A stretch of 64,000 nt of DNA from Incurvaria masculella (lineage: Eukaryota > Arthropoda > Insecta > Lepidoptera > Incurvariidae). Shown here piece by piece: positions 1-10,348 of this stretch. Position numbers and translations under genes: made by a program. The stretch covers positions 19,486,501 through 19,550,500 of the forward strand of contig OX335641.1 in the NCBI GenBank assembly GCA_946894095.1, read 5' to 3'. The notes below the pieces were generated by a model. That model saw nothing but the letters and a program-made list of their open reading frames with translations, ran no database searches and was not told the DNA's origin. The stretch's first letter is position 1, and each line of letters opens with the position of its first letter.

Positions 1-1
1 T

Positions 2-901
2 CCATCACTTGGTGATTGTGAGGTTGACGGTTTGAATGAAGCAATCGAGAGATGGAAAGGTGTGTGTCCAGGAGTGGAATTGCCAGCGAGGGTAAAAACT
101 CAATTCGGATGGGATAACCCGATTACCAAAATTTGTCACAAAACATTTTTAGAAGAAAGTTCAGAAATTGACCGGGCTCGCATTCTTGGTTCTTCAGAAA
201 CGGAATCTGGAGCATGGCTCAAATCGTTTCCGTCTCCAAATTTAGGAACTCTCCTAGACAAAACCAGTCTGAGAATAACGATAGGCCTACGTATAGGCGT
301 CAAACTATGTCAACCACACGTCTGCGTTTGCGGCACTAGTGTCGATGCTTTCGGACACCACGGACTATCGTGTCAAAGGAGCTCTGGTCGAATACCCCGT
401 CACTGTGGTATTAATAATATTATTAAAAGATCCTTGGCCACAGTGAATATTCCGAGCCTCCTGGAGCCACCAGGAATTAGCCGCTCCGACGGAAAAAGAC
501 CAGATGGGCTAACTCTAGTACCGTGGTGTCGAGGCAAAGCACTGGTTTGGGACGCCACGTGTGTTGACACGTTGGCTCCTAGCCACGTTTTAGCATCCTC
601 CAAGTCAGCCGGGGCCGCCGCTAATACTGCCGCAGCAAATAAAATTAAGAAATATGCGTCTGTGCGTGACCACTTTGATTTCCTTGCGTTCGCTGTGGAA
701 ACGCTTGGCGCATGGTCATCGGATGCGAAAAGTTTTTCAGACTGCATTGGAAAACTGCTTATTGAGAAATCCGGTGACCATCGCGCTAAGACATTTTTCA
801 TACGGCGAATTAGCATGGAAATTCAGAGGGGAAACGCACAGAGCATCTTAGGTACTATGGGCAGCTCGGCGGGCATGGAGGAAATTTTCTATTTAGTTTA
901 G
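2..901 (+). mobile_element. Non-LTR retrotransposon-like ORF, C-terminal part
   Basis: The reading frame is open from the left edge to a TAG at 899-901, so the N-terminal part lies outside the window. Seen: a zinc-knuckle-like motif (CVCG, then HGLSCQRSSGR..RH) followed by KRPDG and, about 15 residues later, VWDATC. This spacing resembles the CCHC plus PD-(D/E)XK restriction-like endonuclease tail of R2-type non-LTR elements. A GA..A..K..KY block and a QRGNA..ILGT ending follow. I recall similar ORF tails downstream of reverse transcriptases in many invertebrate genomes, but the exact clade is inferred. No stops or frameshifts interrupt about 300 codons, so the copy is young or recently active. 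Confidence 0.6.
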
Positions 902-1068
902 GATAGTATTAGTTGTTAATTTATTTTAGTAAGTTGTTAGTTTAATTTTGTTTAGGGATTATGTTGTTTTTGTTCAAACCTTAATTTAGTTTAATTATGT
1001 AATACATTATGCATTAAACGGTAACAAATAAGTATATAAAATAATATTGTTTTTTATAAAAAAAGAAA
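902..1068 (+). mobile_element. 3' UTR and A-rich tail of the non-LTR element
   Basis: AT-rich sequence follows the stop codon and ends in an A-rich stretch (AAAAAAAG near 1058-1066). The next codons, in frame, already read as copia integrase/pol sequence. The retroelement tail therefore abuts the copia element directly, as expected if it inserted into the copia copy or shares a breakpoint with it. Confidence 0.5.
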
Positions 1069-3096
1069 GCTGTAAAAGGAAAATTGATTGGATATGAAAA
1101 TGATGATGGATATCGGATCTGGAATGGTGAAGCAATGTTAAGGTCGCGTGATGTTACATTTGAAATAGATATTAACTATAAAACATCAGCTAGAATTGGA
1201 AAAGATTCTACAGAAGACCTAACAGCCCCTGAGACAGAGGGTGCCGAAGACCATAATGAAGAGTTAGAAATCACTCGGACTACAGAATCAGAGGGAGGTA
1301 ATTCTAACATACTGTTAAATGAGCAATCAAGAAACGATGAGTCGATTCAACTAGAGGGAGTGGAAGATGAAGTTGAAGATATCTTGGAGTTCGAAAACGA
1401 CTTCAATGAAGGTCCATCTCATGCGATTCTCGAACCAGAAGATGAAGAGATTGTTGTGGAAGAGCCTAGTCACCTATTAAGGGACAGAGACACACTCCGA
1501 CATCCTAAAAAGTTGAACGACTATGTATTTCAAGTTGGAATAGAGAGCTTTCCAAAAACCTATAATCAAGCTGTAAAAAGTGATGATCAAGAGCACTGGA
1601 TTAAAGCTATGGAGGCCGAATTGAACTCACTAAGAGAAAACGAAGTATGGGATCTACAGGAACTTCCAGTTAATAGGTTGGCACTGCCCTGCAGGTGGGT
1701 ATACAGAATAAAGACAAATGCGGATGGCTCGATGGACAAATATAAAGCAAGACTTGTAGTCAAAGTCTTCAAACAGAAGGAAGGTATAGATTACGATGAA
1801 ACCTTCAGTCCTGTTGCAAGAATGGGTACAATACGTGCATTACTCAGCGTAGCAGCAAAAGAAAGCTTACACTTGGTGCAATTCGACGTCTCCACCGCCT
1901 TCCTAAATGGAGTACTTACAGAAAAGATCTACATGAAGCAGCCAGAAGGTTTTTGTGATAGTACAAAACGAGTTTGCCGTTTAAAAAAAAGCTTATATGG
2001 CTTAAAACAAGCACCGAGGTGTTGGAATCAGGAGTTTGTCAAGATACTCACACAGATGAAGTTTAAACAAAGTGATGCAGATTCTTGCCTATTTCAGAAG
2101 ACTATTGGAGAAAAGAAAATTCTAATTGTCCTTTATGTGGATGATGGTTTGGTTGCTGCTTCAGATGCAATTGTTGCCAATCAGTTTCTTAACGATTTAA
2201 AGACAAAGCTGAAGATTACGACAAAACCTGCCTCATACTACCTTGGACTGGAAATACAGCAAACGAACGATGGGTTAATCAAGATTAAGCAAGAAGCATA
2301 CACAAAGAAGATTTTAGAGAGGTTTAATATGAAAGATTGTAATTCAATTGGAACACCAATTCAGAAGGATTCATCTACGGATTTGTGCAACGATAATGAG
2401 TCTCAAGAAAGGAACTTTCCCTACAGAGAGGCGGTTGGTGCATTAGCCTATCTGATGGTTGGCACAAGACCCGATATTGCCTACGCAGTTGGAGTGGCTT
2501 CAAGGACACTCGAAAATCCTTCCAAGAGTGATTGGTTAAAAGTGAAGCGAATAATGCGCTATTTAAAAGGAACCATTACAAATGGAATAATGTATAAATC
2601 TGATGATCGGTCAGAGAAAATAAATGCATACAGTGATGCAGATCATGGCGGTTGCGAAAAGACTGGCAGATCAACATCTGGAATTATATGCTGTTTTGCT
2701 GGAGGAGCAGTGACATGGATGAGTCAGCGACAGGCCACTGTTGCTATATCTACGACAGAAGCAGAAATCGTAGCTGCAAGTGAAGGTGCAAGAGAACTAA
2801 TGTGGCTTAAGAGAATATTTGCTGACCTAACCCAAGTTAAAAACACACCAGTTTTGAAAGTAGATAACGAAGCAGCAATTAAACTGGCTCACAATCCGCA
2901 GTTCCACAAAAGAACTAAGCATATTCGAATCAGGCATTTTTTCATAAGAGAAGCAGTCCTAAACGAAGATGTAGAAGTGCAGAAAGTTAGCAGCGTGCTT
3001 CAAGTTGCAGACATCTTAACGAAAGCCTTACCGAAGCCAAGGTTTATGCAATTGTGTGCGTCTATGGGACTACGTAGTGCAGAAACGAATCATTGA
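1066..3096 (+). mobile_element. Ty1/copia retrotransposon pol, 5'-truncated
   Basis: About 675 open codons lead to TGA at 3094-3096. The first residues (LIGYENDDGYRIWNG then SRDVTFE) match the end of a copia integrase region. An acidic linker follows, then the copia reverse transcriptase: WVYRIKTNADGS, KARLVVKVFKQKEGIDY, FSPVAR, QFDVSTAFLNG, and the active-site YVDDGL near 2140. The copia RNase H follows (YSDADHGGC, STTEAEIVAASE) and the end reads VADILTKALPKP. Gag, protease and most of integrase are missing. There is no ATG at the front because the element is cut there. KVF in place of the usual KGF/KGY is a small change in a conserved stretch. The remaining frame is intact, which suggests a young copy. 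Confidence 0.93.
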
Positions 3097-3103
3097 GAGG
3101 GAG

Positions 3104-3251
3104 TGTTAAGACTGGCAGGCTATTCAATGATTTGTTTATACCTAATATAAAAGAAGGCATGATGCCTGTCTGTCAACAACAATAAAAAGAGTTCCTTTCG
3201 AAATTACTAGAAAAAGCGTTTCAGTTATCGTAAGCTACCTAGGCCAATACA
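3104..3251 (+). repeat. Copia 3' LTR with polypurine tract
   Basis: A purine run (GAGAGGGAG, 3095-3103) overlaps the pol stop and is followed by TGTTAAGA at 3104, the usual LTR start. The segment holds a TATA-like ATATAAAAG and an AATAAA signal, then ends near ...CCAATACA. The end near 3251 is inferred from the TG...CA rule; no 5' LTR is present to confirm it. Confidence 0.65.
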
Positions 3252-4254
3252 GTGAACTGGGACAAGTCTTTCGGGGTGCGTAGAAGCTACCACCCGACTG
3301 CGCTAACAGCTACTACATACTATGTACATGGAGGTGAAGAAATAAATAACAGGAGAACGAATGGAACTAAAAAAATGGCCTTATCACAATTGTGCCGCGG
3401 GGGGCGTGTCATCTTGACAGAACCTGCGGCCATTTTAGTCTTGCGTCGCTAGCTGTCGCGGGCGAGTTTGACGTAAGATCGAATTCGTCGTTATTGAATA
3501 TGCCGTCGTGCATTGTAAAATGATGCATAAACAACTTGACGAGACATAAAAAACATTCAGGAATATCATATTACCTGTAAGTATACGCTAAATATTCGAA
3601 ATAGTGGATATTTCACTTGAAAACATTTCTATGGGGATGGTGTTATGCCATCAATCAACACGAACTCATAATAATCTCAATTCGCTACCTATTTTCATTT
3701 ATTTTTCTAGAATTCCTCTATTTAGCCAGAAATAGATATTATATAGCATGCAATTAGTATGTCTGTCTGTGTATTGAAATGTCTACTGCTGGATTTATGC
3801 TTACCCATAGAAATACTTCTTAAATTATATTTTATGTTATTTGCACGAACCAGCCTAAAATAAAACTCTTACTTGAATATACATAAGTCTGAATATGCGC
3901 GATAAAATGTTGACCTAATATATTTTTTTACAAAAAAGTTGTACCTTATATTGATAATATACTGAATTTAGCATTATGAAATGATATTTGACGAATATTT
4001 AAAAGATAATTGCGTATTTGTAGCAAACAGTGCCAACTTATTTTGGTTAAAATTTTGAAAAATTTGGCTTCCATCATTAAGACAAAATATAATAAAAATA
4101 CGCTTATGAAAAGCCATTGAGGACTTGAGTGGGCACTCTGCTTGGAGCACTCAAATAACGCAAGTCTATACAATATTTACGTAAAGTTCAAGGTCAAGAT
4201 TATTACGTAAAGTTAGTACCTGAAAGGAGTGCGCCTGTACCGGAATCACTAACC
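3252..4254. other. No gene seen
   Basis: AT-rich sequence after the copia LTR. Short open frames on both strands show no recognisable domain. The missing exons 9-12 of ACSF2-like gene A would be expected between here and 6768; none was seen. Confidence 0.5.
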
Positions 4255-4563
4255 AAAAAACCGGCCAAGTGCAAGTCGGACTCGTACACGAAGGGTTCCG
4301 TACCATCTTACATGATTTCACCCAAAAAATCACGTAAGTCATCACTTTAATTTTGAATATTTCAAAATGTTTGCTATTTGTTGTTATAGCGGCCATAAAT
4401 ATACACAATCTGTTAAAATTTCGACTATTTACCTATTATTGTTAATGAGATACAGCCCTGTAACAGACGGACGGACGGAAGGACAGACGGGCGGATGGAT
4501 GGACGGACAGCAAAGCTTAGTATTGGGGTTTCGTTGGCACCCTTTGGGTACGGAACCGTAATA
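4255..4563 (+). repeat. Lepidopteran GGTTCCGTACC repeat, copy 1
   Basis: The unit begins with CGGCCAAGTGCAAGTCGGACTC, carries AGGGTTCCGTACCAT near the left end and GGGTACGGAACC at the right end, and contains a GGAC tetranucleotide tract. The same layout recurs at 15316-15607 and inverted at 41234-41505. The complementary ends suggest a non-autonomous element. Confidence 0.75.
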
Positions 4564-4564
4564 A

Positions 4565-4699
4565 AACCGAATTCAAACACTAAGAAGTGGAAAATAACAC
4601 CCATTTTTGGGTCGGTGACATATTGGTGTTATTCTTTGGTTGGTTGGCACCGACCCCAAAAATCGGGTATTTTCCACTTTTTAGTGTTTGATGTCGGTT
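4565..4699. repeat. Fold-back inverted repeat
   Basis: About 52 bases at 4565-4617 are nearly complementary to 4648-4699, separated by a 30-base loop. The arms begin AACCGA.TTCAAACACTAA, related to the ACCGACTTCAAA repeat family. A shorter fold-back with the same outer bases is at 29261-29324. Confidence 0.8.
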
Positions 4700-4928
4700 A
4701 AAAACTAAAACTATACTTATGTTGATTGATTGATTGATTTGAATTAATGCCTCTCTGTCCTATTTTTAGCCAGTGTCCAGTTAGGCTTAAATACGGGATT
4801 AGTGCTACATTGGCACATTTAACAGAGAATGCATTTCACACACTTACGTATATTTGTTAGTCATTGACTTTTCTCGCTATAAATTCTGATGAAACAGCAT
4901 TTCTTCCGAATAAATCTTTGAATTAATG

Positions 4929-5062
4929 CAGGGATGGTAATCCGATTAAAAAAAAAGCTTTTTCTGATTATTTTCAAAATCTGATTACCCAACTAGCTTC
5001 AAATTCAATTGTCGCTGAAACTGAAATTAATGAAATAACGGTAAAGTCGTATCCATTAGATA
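4929..5062 (+). repeat. SINE A body fragment
   Basis: Shares CTGATTATTTTCAAAATCTG, GTCGCTGAAACT and the end TCGTATCCATTA with the copies at 20142, 35435 and 47624. The tRNA-like head is missing here. Confidence 0.7.
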
Positions 5063-5799
5063 CAGAAAATTATCGAATTCAGGCAGTTTACAAACTTTAC
5101 ATAATTGTTTAATAAAAAAACCGAAGTCACAAACCCAATATACATAGGCTATGTAATCGCCTAAATTTATTTTTATATTTGGAGATTCTCTTTCATTATT
5201 TTCTAATTACGATGTGTTACATATACATATAAGAACATGCAAATAAAACGCCTTTTCAAAATATTTGTTTGTAATTCACTATTTCAAAAAAGTAATTACG
5301 AACAACAATTTACATATGGATCCATGGACGGTGATGTTTTCATCCCGCTCAGCGCCGCGGCATTACCCCCACGCTGCTCTAATGAGCAATATTTTTGCTA
5401 ATTTTTGCAACCAAATTATTTGTTGGTATGGTTTGCATAACATCTTTCTAACTCATTTAGTTTTCAATGGGTTTGACGGCCGGATTCAGCCAGTATTTAT
5501 TAGATATTTTTGACTCGGCACTCGCTGTCATCATCACGAATGAGGAATGACGTAACGACAATCTGGTTTATTAAAAAATAAGTCTTATCTTTATCGGTTT
5601 ACCTACCAATTTGGGAGACTTCAAATTGGATTTTTCTCCGTTTTCATCATTGCGCTACATATTTGTACGGCAATAAAATGTTGTAAGTTGCGTTACGTCA
5701 TTTTTTGCGCGCTCGTTGTATGGACGTTATTTCTCCAGTTATTTCTTCACCTCCATGACTATGTATGAACCAGAAGACGAGAAAACCACCCTCCGCGTC

Positions 5800-6060
5800 A
5801 ACCATTCCATCTGCGGTACCCCAGTGGCGCGATTTGATAAGCTTGGTGAAGCACCTCTGAGCGCTGCTAGGTTCTGGATGGGTGACCATGTTCAAACGTT
5901 GAGGCTGGCTGTGGTTCGGAGTCCGTGTTTTCCATCCAGTTCAATGTAGCCGAGCAATATAATGAAGGTCCTGGCATGGCACCTAGTTCCCATGTGGTGT
6001 GTTGGGCTAATATCTGACAGTTAGTTCGGTATTAGCCACCCATGTCCAGTTTCATAAAAC
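5800..6060. repeat. SINE-like repeat with 5S rRNA-like segment
   Basis: The segment 5840-5885 includes GTGAAGCACC, GAGCGCTGCTAG and TGGATGGGTGACC, which resembles the 3' half of 5S rRNA. It is followed by the SINE B body (TTTCCATCCAGTTCAATGTAG) in the opposite orientation to the copy at 14495. It could be a composite or a 5S-headed SINE. The 5S link is by eye only. Confidence 0.45.
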
Positions 6061-6767
6061 TGCACTGAACAAGGTAGAGACCATCGACGTATTATATCGA
6101 TGGTAGAGACACAATCGGCAAGAATTTGGCTGCACGTCATCGAGGTTGCACCGCATACTTCAAGGCGCCTGCGTTTTTAAAGGGATCAGAGGGCTTATCA
6201 TGGCAAATTAACTCACCAGATGAACAGGCGAGTGATTGATCGAATCTGAAAACACAGTATGAAATGCAACTAGCATATCCTTTATTATTTATTAGAAGGA
6301 AGAACATAAACAGATATTTTCTTCAATGGCAACTGTCAAACGACGTGTAATTCGGCCAAGTGAAATATAACTTACCAGTGAGCATGGTACTAAACGCGGC
6401 TAAATATCATATTTAATTAGTCAATAGCCAATTTACCCGGCGAGTTAATTTACAATGGTTCTGGGCAGTATTTTAATACTCACTTCCCACAGTACGTAGC
6501 GAACATGCAATAACATTGAGATATATTACCTCAATGCCTAATAATAAGCTTATTTCTACCATACACATTTAGTTCGTCAAAATAAATTTTAGGAGCCTGT
6601 CGTCAAAATTATTTATTTTTTTGCTGATTCCAGAAAGATTGCATGGCAATGCTTTCGTTTTGTTTAAACCAATGGAGATATGGCAAAGCGTTTCCAATCT
6701 AATTTAGACAATTCCTACAACAAATACACCATTTTCGTTAAGATACTGCGACCTCCAAGCCTCTTGC

Positions 6768-6941
6768 CTTGACAACCTCGAGGTTGAGAACCCGGCCATG
6801 TCTTGGACGAGCTGCGGGCTAACCAGTGATCCGCCCGTACCGGCGACGCGCACCCTGCTCCGTTCCGCCGCCACGCCAGACTTCACCATGGCACTCATCA
6901 GGTCGACGTACATCGTCGGTGTTCCGAATACGGTAGAGCAT
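6768..6941 (-). pseudogene. Gene A exon 8, frameshifted
   Basis: Encodes [14 protein letters not shown] and [13 protein letters not shown], then loses one base relative to gene B (19863-20037) and goes out of frame. The donor reads AAG/GCAAGA. Confidence 0.85.
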
Positions 6942-7274
6942 CTGGAATGGAACATTAATCGGGTCGGCCTTTAGCGTTTCGAAAGCTTTTAAAAGACATC
7001 CTATGTGATTCGTAATTATGATAAATTTATAGGTTCAAGTGAGACCGAAAGAAAATAAAATCCAAAAAAAGTAAACATGCATTCGGTGTGCGTCATTTAA
7101 ACAGAATATGTGCAAGGATTTTGTTGAACAACACCTAACAGAGGATGGAGATTCCTTGGTGAATGTTTTGTGAAAGACGGTAGATCGTAGTAAAACGACC
7201 ATAAGAATAATGGCGACTAGACATTAAAGATAGACTTCAATAACGCACAATCTTAAAAACATTTTGAGACCAAC

Positions 7275-7402
7275 TTTTCTTCGATGAGTGCTCGGAGAGT
7301 GGCGCTTGTGCTGTATGTACCGGAGGGCAAGACTAGGGTTGCTCCGTGCTGGATCCCGCCAGAAATGACTACTACCACACCAAATACGTGGAACAGTGGA
7401 AC
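7275..7402 (-). CDS. Gene A exon 7
   Basis: Encodes [24 protein letters not shown] and ALIEE. 128 nt, the same length and phase as in B and C. The acceptor is TTACAG. The donor GTTGGT is weaker than GTTAGT in B and C. Confidence 0.85.
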
Positions 7403-7713
7403 CTGTAAACGAAATTGTGAAATCACGGATTTGATGAGCTGAACATGCTGTCTTTTCGACAAACATTAATTAAAGCTAAATTTCGAACAAATTTTATAGA
7501 TAATTTGAGGCAATACAGCGACGTCTATGTATATTTTACGCCATCTAGTATACAGAGGAAGCATTGTATCGATTAAAAATTAACAGATTAATTCGTTGGA
7601 TAAAAGTTCCACAGAGGTATTAAAATTACAAATTCATTACTTAGATGTCATCGTATAAAATCAAGTCATATAATTGCTTTATCGAAACTTGAAATGCATT
7701 TGAATTAGCGTAC

Positions 7714-7820
7714 CTGAACACATATTTTGTTTTGGCCAAAGTTGAGTTCATTTCTAATGCCTGAGATGTACCCATTGTTTACAATGTTATCATGGCTTAG
7801 AAGCGGCGCTTTTGGTTTGC
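7714..7820 (-). CDS. Gene A exon 6
   Basis: 107 nt encoding [15 protein letters not shown] to KICVQ, the second half of the A3 ATP-binding motif region. Acceptor TTTCAG, donor GTACGC. Confidence 0.88.
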
Positions 7821-7837
7821 CTGAAACAAAATCAACT

Positions 7838-8170
7838 CTTTTATTTATTTATTTATTTATTTATTTAATAGATCGACATACAGAATCATACACTCAACAT
7901 TACTAGGATAACATAATAAAACAAGAATTATGTGTACATTCTACGAGATGTCAATACAGCATGCGTAAATCATCATCAAACTAAACAATTAAAAAACCAA
8001 AAGCTGAAAACAGATAATAATAAAAGTAAAGGTAAAGTAAAAGTAAAAGTAAAAATGCAAAAAACAGACAAAAGAAAAATAAAAGAACAATGAAACGACA
8101 AAGTCCAATTGACAAACATAATATTTGTTATGGGTTAAATTTTAATTTTTTAATCGTATTTATTTATTTA
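7838..8170 (-). repeat. LINE-like 3' tail with TTTA microsatellite
   Basis: A (TTTA)n tract at about 7842-7868 precedes sequence ending in TAGATCGACATACAGAATCATAC. A similar tract-plus-tail arrangement is at 46555-46740. This is typical of a reverse-oriented LINE 3' end. It lies in the intron between exons 6 and 5 of gene A. Confidence 0.4.
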
Positions 8171-8349
8171 TTTTATCTTCGCTCTTATTTATTTTCATTA
8201 ACATTTACAGCTAACAAACTTATGAATATCTTTTCGAATACATTTTCCAAGAAGTAGGGCAAATTAGCTTCACTCATATATTAAATGGAAAACATAGAAC
8301 GTAAACAAAGTCGGCGAGGTTAATGCCCCACTAAGCCTTTGCCCCATAC

Positions 8350-8477
8350 CCGTAGTTCCGGATGTGAATTGCAAGTTGCAGCCGGTGTCAGGAGTGATGA
8401 GATGCTGCCGCCTGCCCACCTCGCCGGCCGCTACCGCGTCCGTCGACCTCAGCAGCTGATCGAATGTATATGCGCCG
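8350..8477 (-). CDS. Gene A exon 5
   Basis: 128 nt encoding GAYTFDQLL to NLQFTSGTT, the AMP-binding A3 signature (TSGTTG.PK is completed in exon 6). Acceptor CAACAG, donor GTATGG. Confidence 0.9.
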
Positions 8478-8517
8478 CTGTTGATAAAATGGAAAACAGC
8501 CAAAAGTTAGTACGAGA

Positions 8518-8590
8518 TTAGCACCGGACTAAACATACAAAAACCTGTTTAGTCTGGCGGATTAATGTTAATACGCCCACTCTGAATACA
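8518..8590. repeat. Fragment of the CCCACTCTGAATA MITE family
   Basis: GTTTAGTCTGG..GGATTAA and CGCCCACTCTGAATAC match the elements at 16140-17070 and 28858-29075. Confidence 0.5.
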
Positions 8591-9242
8591 CCTACAAATG
8601 TTAGAAAGTAGTATAGACTTGTGTCGCAAAAATGCAAAATGTGTGTTCAATTTAGTAACCACTTTTGTGGTTGGCGAGAGCTGTAGAGTTCCAGACCCAG
8701 GAAGCATAACTTCGCGATACACAAAGGATTCATTGTTGAAACTTCCTTTACGTTCGTTCGACACCGAGAGTGTACCTTTTTCTTTAATAATCTAGATAGA
8801 AAGATCCGTGTTATTCCATCCTGTCTAATGTGGCCGTGCTCATAAATATCCTGCCATGGCACCTCATTAATTCGGGAATGCGGTGTGTTTGGGTAATATA
8901 AGAAACATCAATCATCAAGATTACGGGCAATATCATGTTTTTGAACCCATATAATTAGTCTAGGTTTTCTCTTAAGCGTTAAGAAAGTTAGAAGAATAAA
9001 GATAGTTCTCGTTTGCCATCCAGCTCAATGTAACTGGACTGTGTCTTAAGTGATGGGATAATTAATATCCTTGCAGTATATATTATATTAGCCAGCTATG
9101 TTCTAGTGATGTTCTACTACTATAAGCAATAAAATGTATCCTTTTGAAACTCTGATTTATTTAACCAGTTTAAACAATGAATACGTGTTTGATAACGTCT
9201 TATTCTGAAATATTCGTAGTTTTACAAAATTACAGTACTCAC

Positions 9243-9466
9243 GGAACTTCCTTTTTGTCCGTGATAAGAATGATTGATTTAAGATCTGGAAAGTCTGGTT
9301 CGCTGAGATCGCCAGGCCGACTCCTGGCGAGACCAGGCAGAAGCTCCGTCAGCAGCTTGTAGTTGTCTCGCTGGCGAATCGTCTCGGGGACCAACAGAGC
9401 CTTTACGCCGACCTTCTTCAAGCAGTGCTCGATCTCTTTTTTCTCATACCATGGGTTAATGGCAAC
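9243..9466 (-). CDS. Gene A exon 4
   Basis: 224 nt encoding [20 protein letters not shown] to DKKEV. It differs from gene B exon 4 at about 9 of 74 residues. Acceptor TCCCAG, donor GTGAGT. Confidence 0.9.
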
Positions 9467-9768
9467 CTGGGAGACGGATTATAATATTATCGGTGTGATA
9501 ATGCCTTTTTTTTAGTTTGATTATTTAAAACCAATAATTTAAGATCGACATCGACATTAACGACATCGGCATTCATCTGAAGCAGCATTATAACCACAGA
9601 GAGGAGATTATAACCTAGAATCTTGGGATTATATATCCGCTGCTCATGGTTATGATTAGCCCGATATTCGTTATAACTTTGACTGATGAATAAAATGCGT
9701 CAATCACTTGAAGTTGTGTTATTTGAAGATAATTTTAGTAGTAGTATCTGGACATGCACATAGCGTAC

Positions 9769-9897
9769 CGACACAAGACCCGACCGCGCTGACGCCATCA
9801 TCGTAAGAATCCATTGGGTGGTGTTGGGGCACCAGATACCAATTCGGTCTCCCTCCGCCAGTCCTATCTCCAGGAACGACGCAGCCAGCCGATCCGT
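9769..9897 (-). CDS. Gene A exon 3
   Basis: 129 nt encoding [12 protein letters not shown] to [11 protein letters not shown] to SGLVS, matching the GDR.G.W.PN region of ACSF2. Acceptor GAGCAG, donor GTACGC. Confidence 0.9.
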
Positions 9898-10146
9898 CTG
9901 CTCACATTGGAAACCCATGCATGAAACATACATACAATATTTTTTCAATCTTTAGTTATTAAATCAGATTGCTTTCGTGCAGCGATGGATCCATGCATTC
10001 TTACGAGAGATTACCTCAGTAACTATCAGCACCATCTGCATCACTGTTTTTATTAAATCTCTTCAATATAATGACAAATATTTCTATATTATTTAACCTG
10101 ACCAAAGGCTGAAAATTGTATATAGCATCAAACATTATGGTCTTGC

Positions 10147-10348
10147 CTGAGTCAGCAACTCCGAGTATAGCAGGGTTTTGTTCTCTCCGCAGGCGATGAC
10201 GGCTGGTCGCTCCGGCCACGTATTGGCTGCTCTCTCCAGGATCTGACCCACGCTGCAGTGCTGTAGCGGTTCCGTACCCACATGGTGAATGTAACTCGAC
10301 TTGCGACGCTTCATCACTCGATGTCTAGACGACGCCATTATCGTCGTA
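10147..10348 (-). CDS. Gene A exon 2, GC donor
   Basis: 202 nt, equal in length to gene B exon 2. It includes [20 protein letters not shown] and [20 protein letters not shown]. The acceptor TTGGCAG matches TTGTTAG in B. The donor is CAG/GCAAGA where B has CAG/GTTAGA. An internal ATG at 10336-10338 exists only in A and is not needed once exon 1 is joined. Confidence 0.85.

Noticed and set aside
1066..3251. Complete copia element
   Set aside because: Gag, protease, most of integrase and the 5' LTR are absent.
10147..10338. ATG at 10336-10338 as the start of gene A
   Set aside because: The ATG is not shared with B or C, and an upstream exon with fitting phase and a conserved promoter exists.
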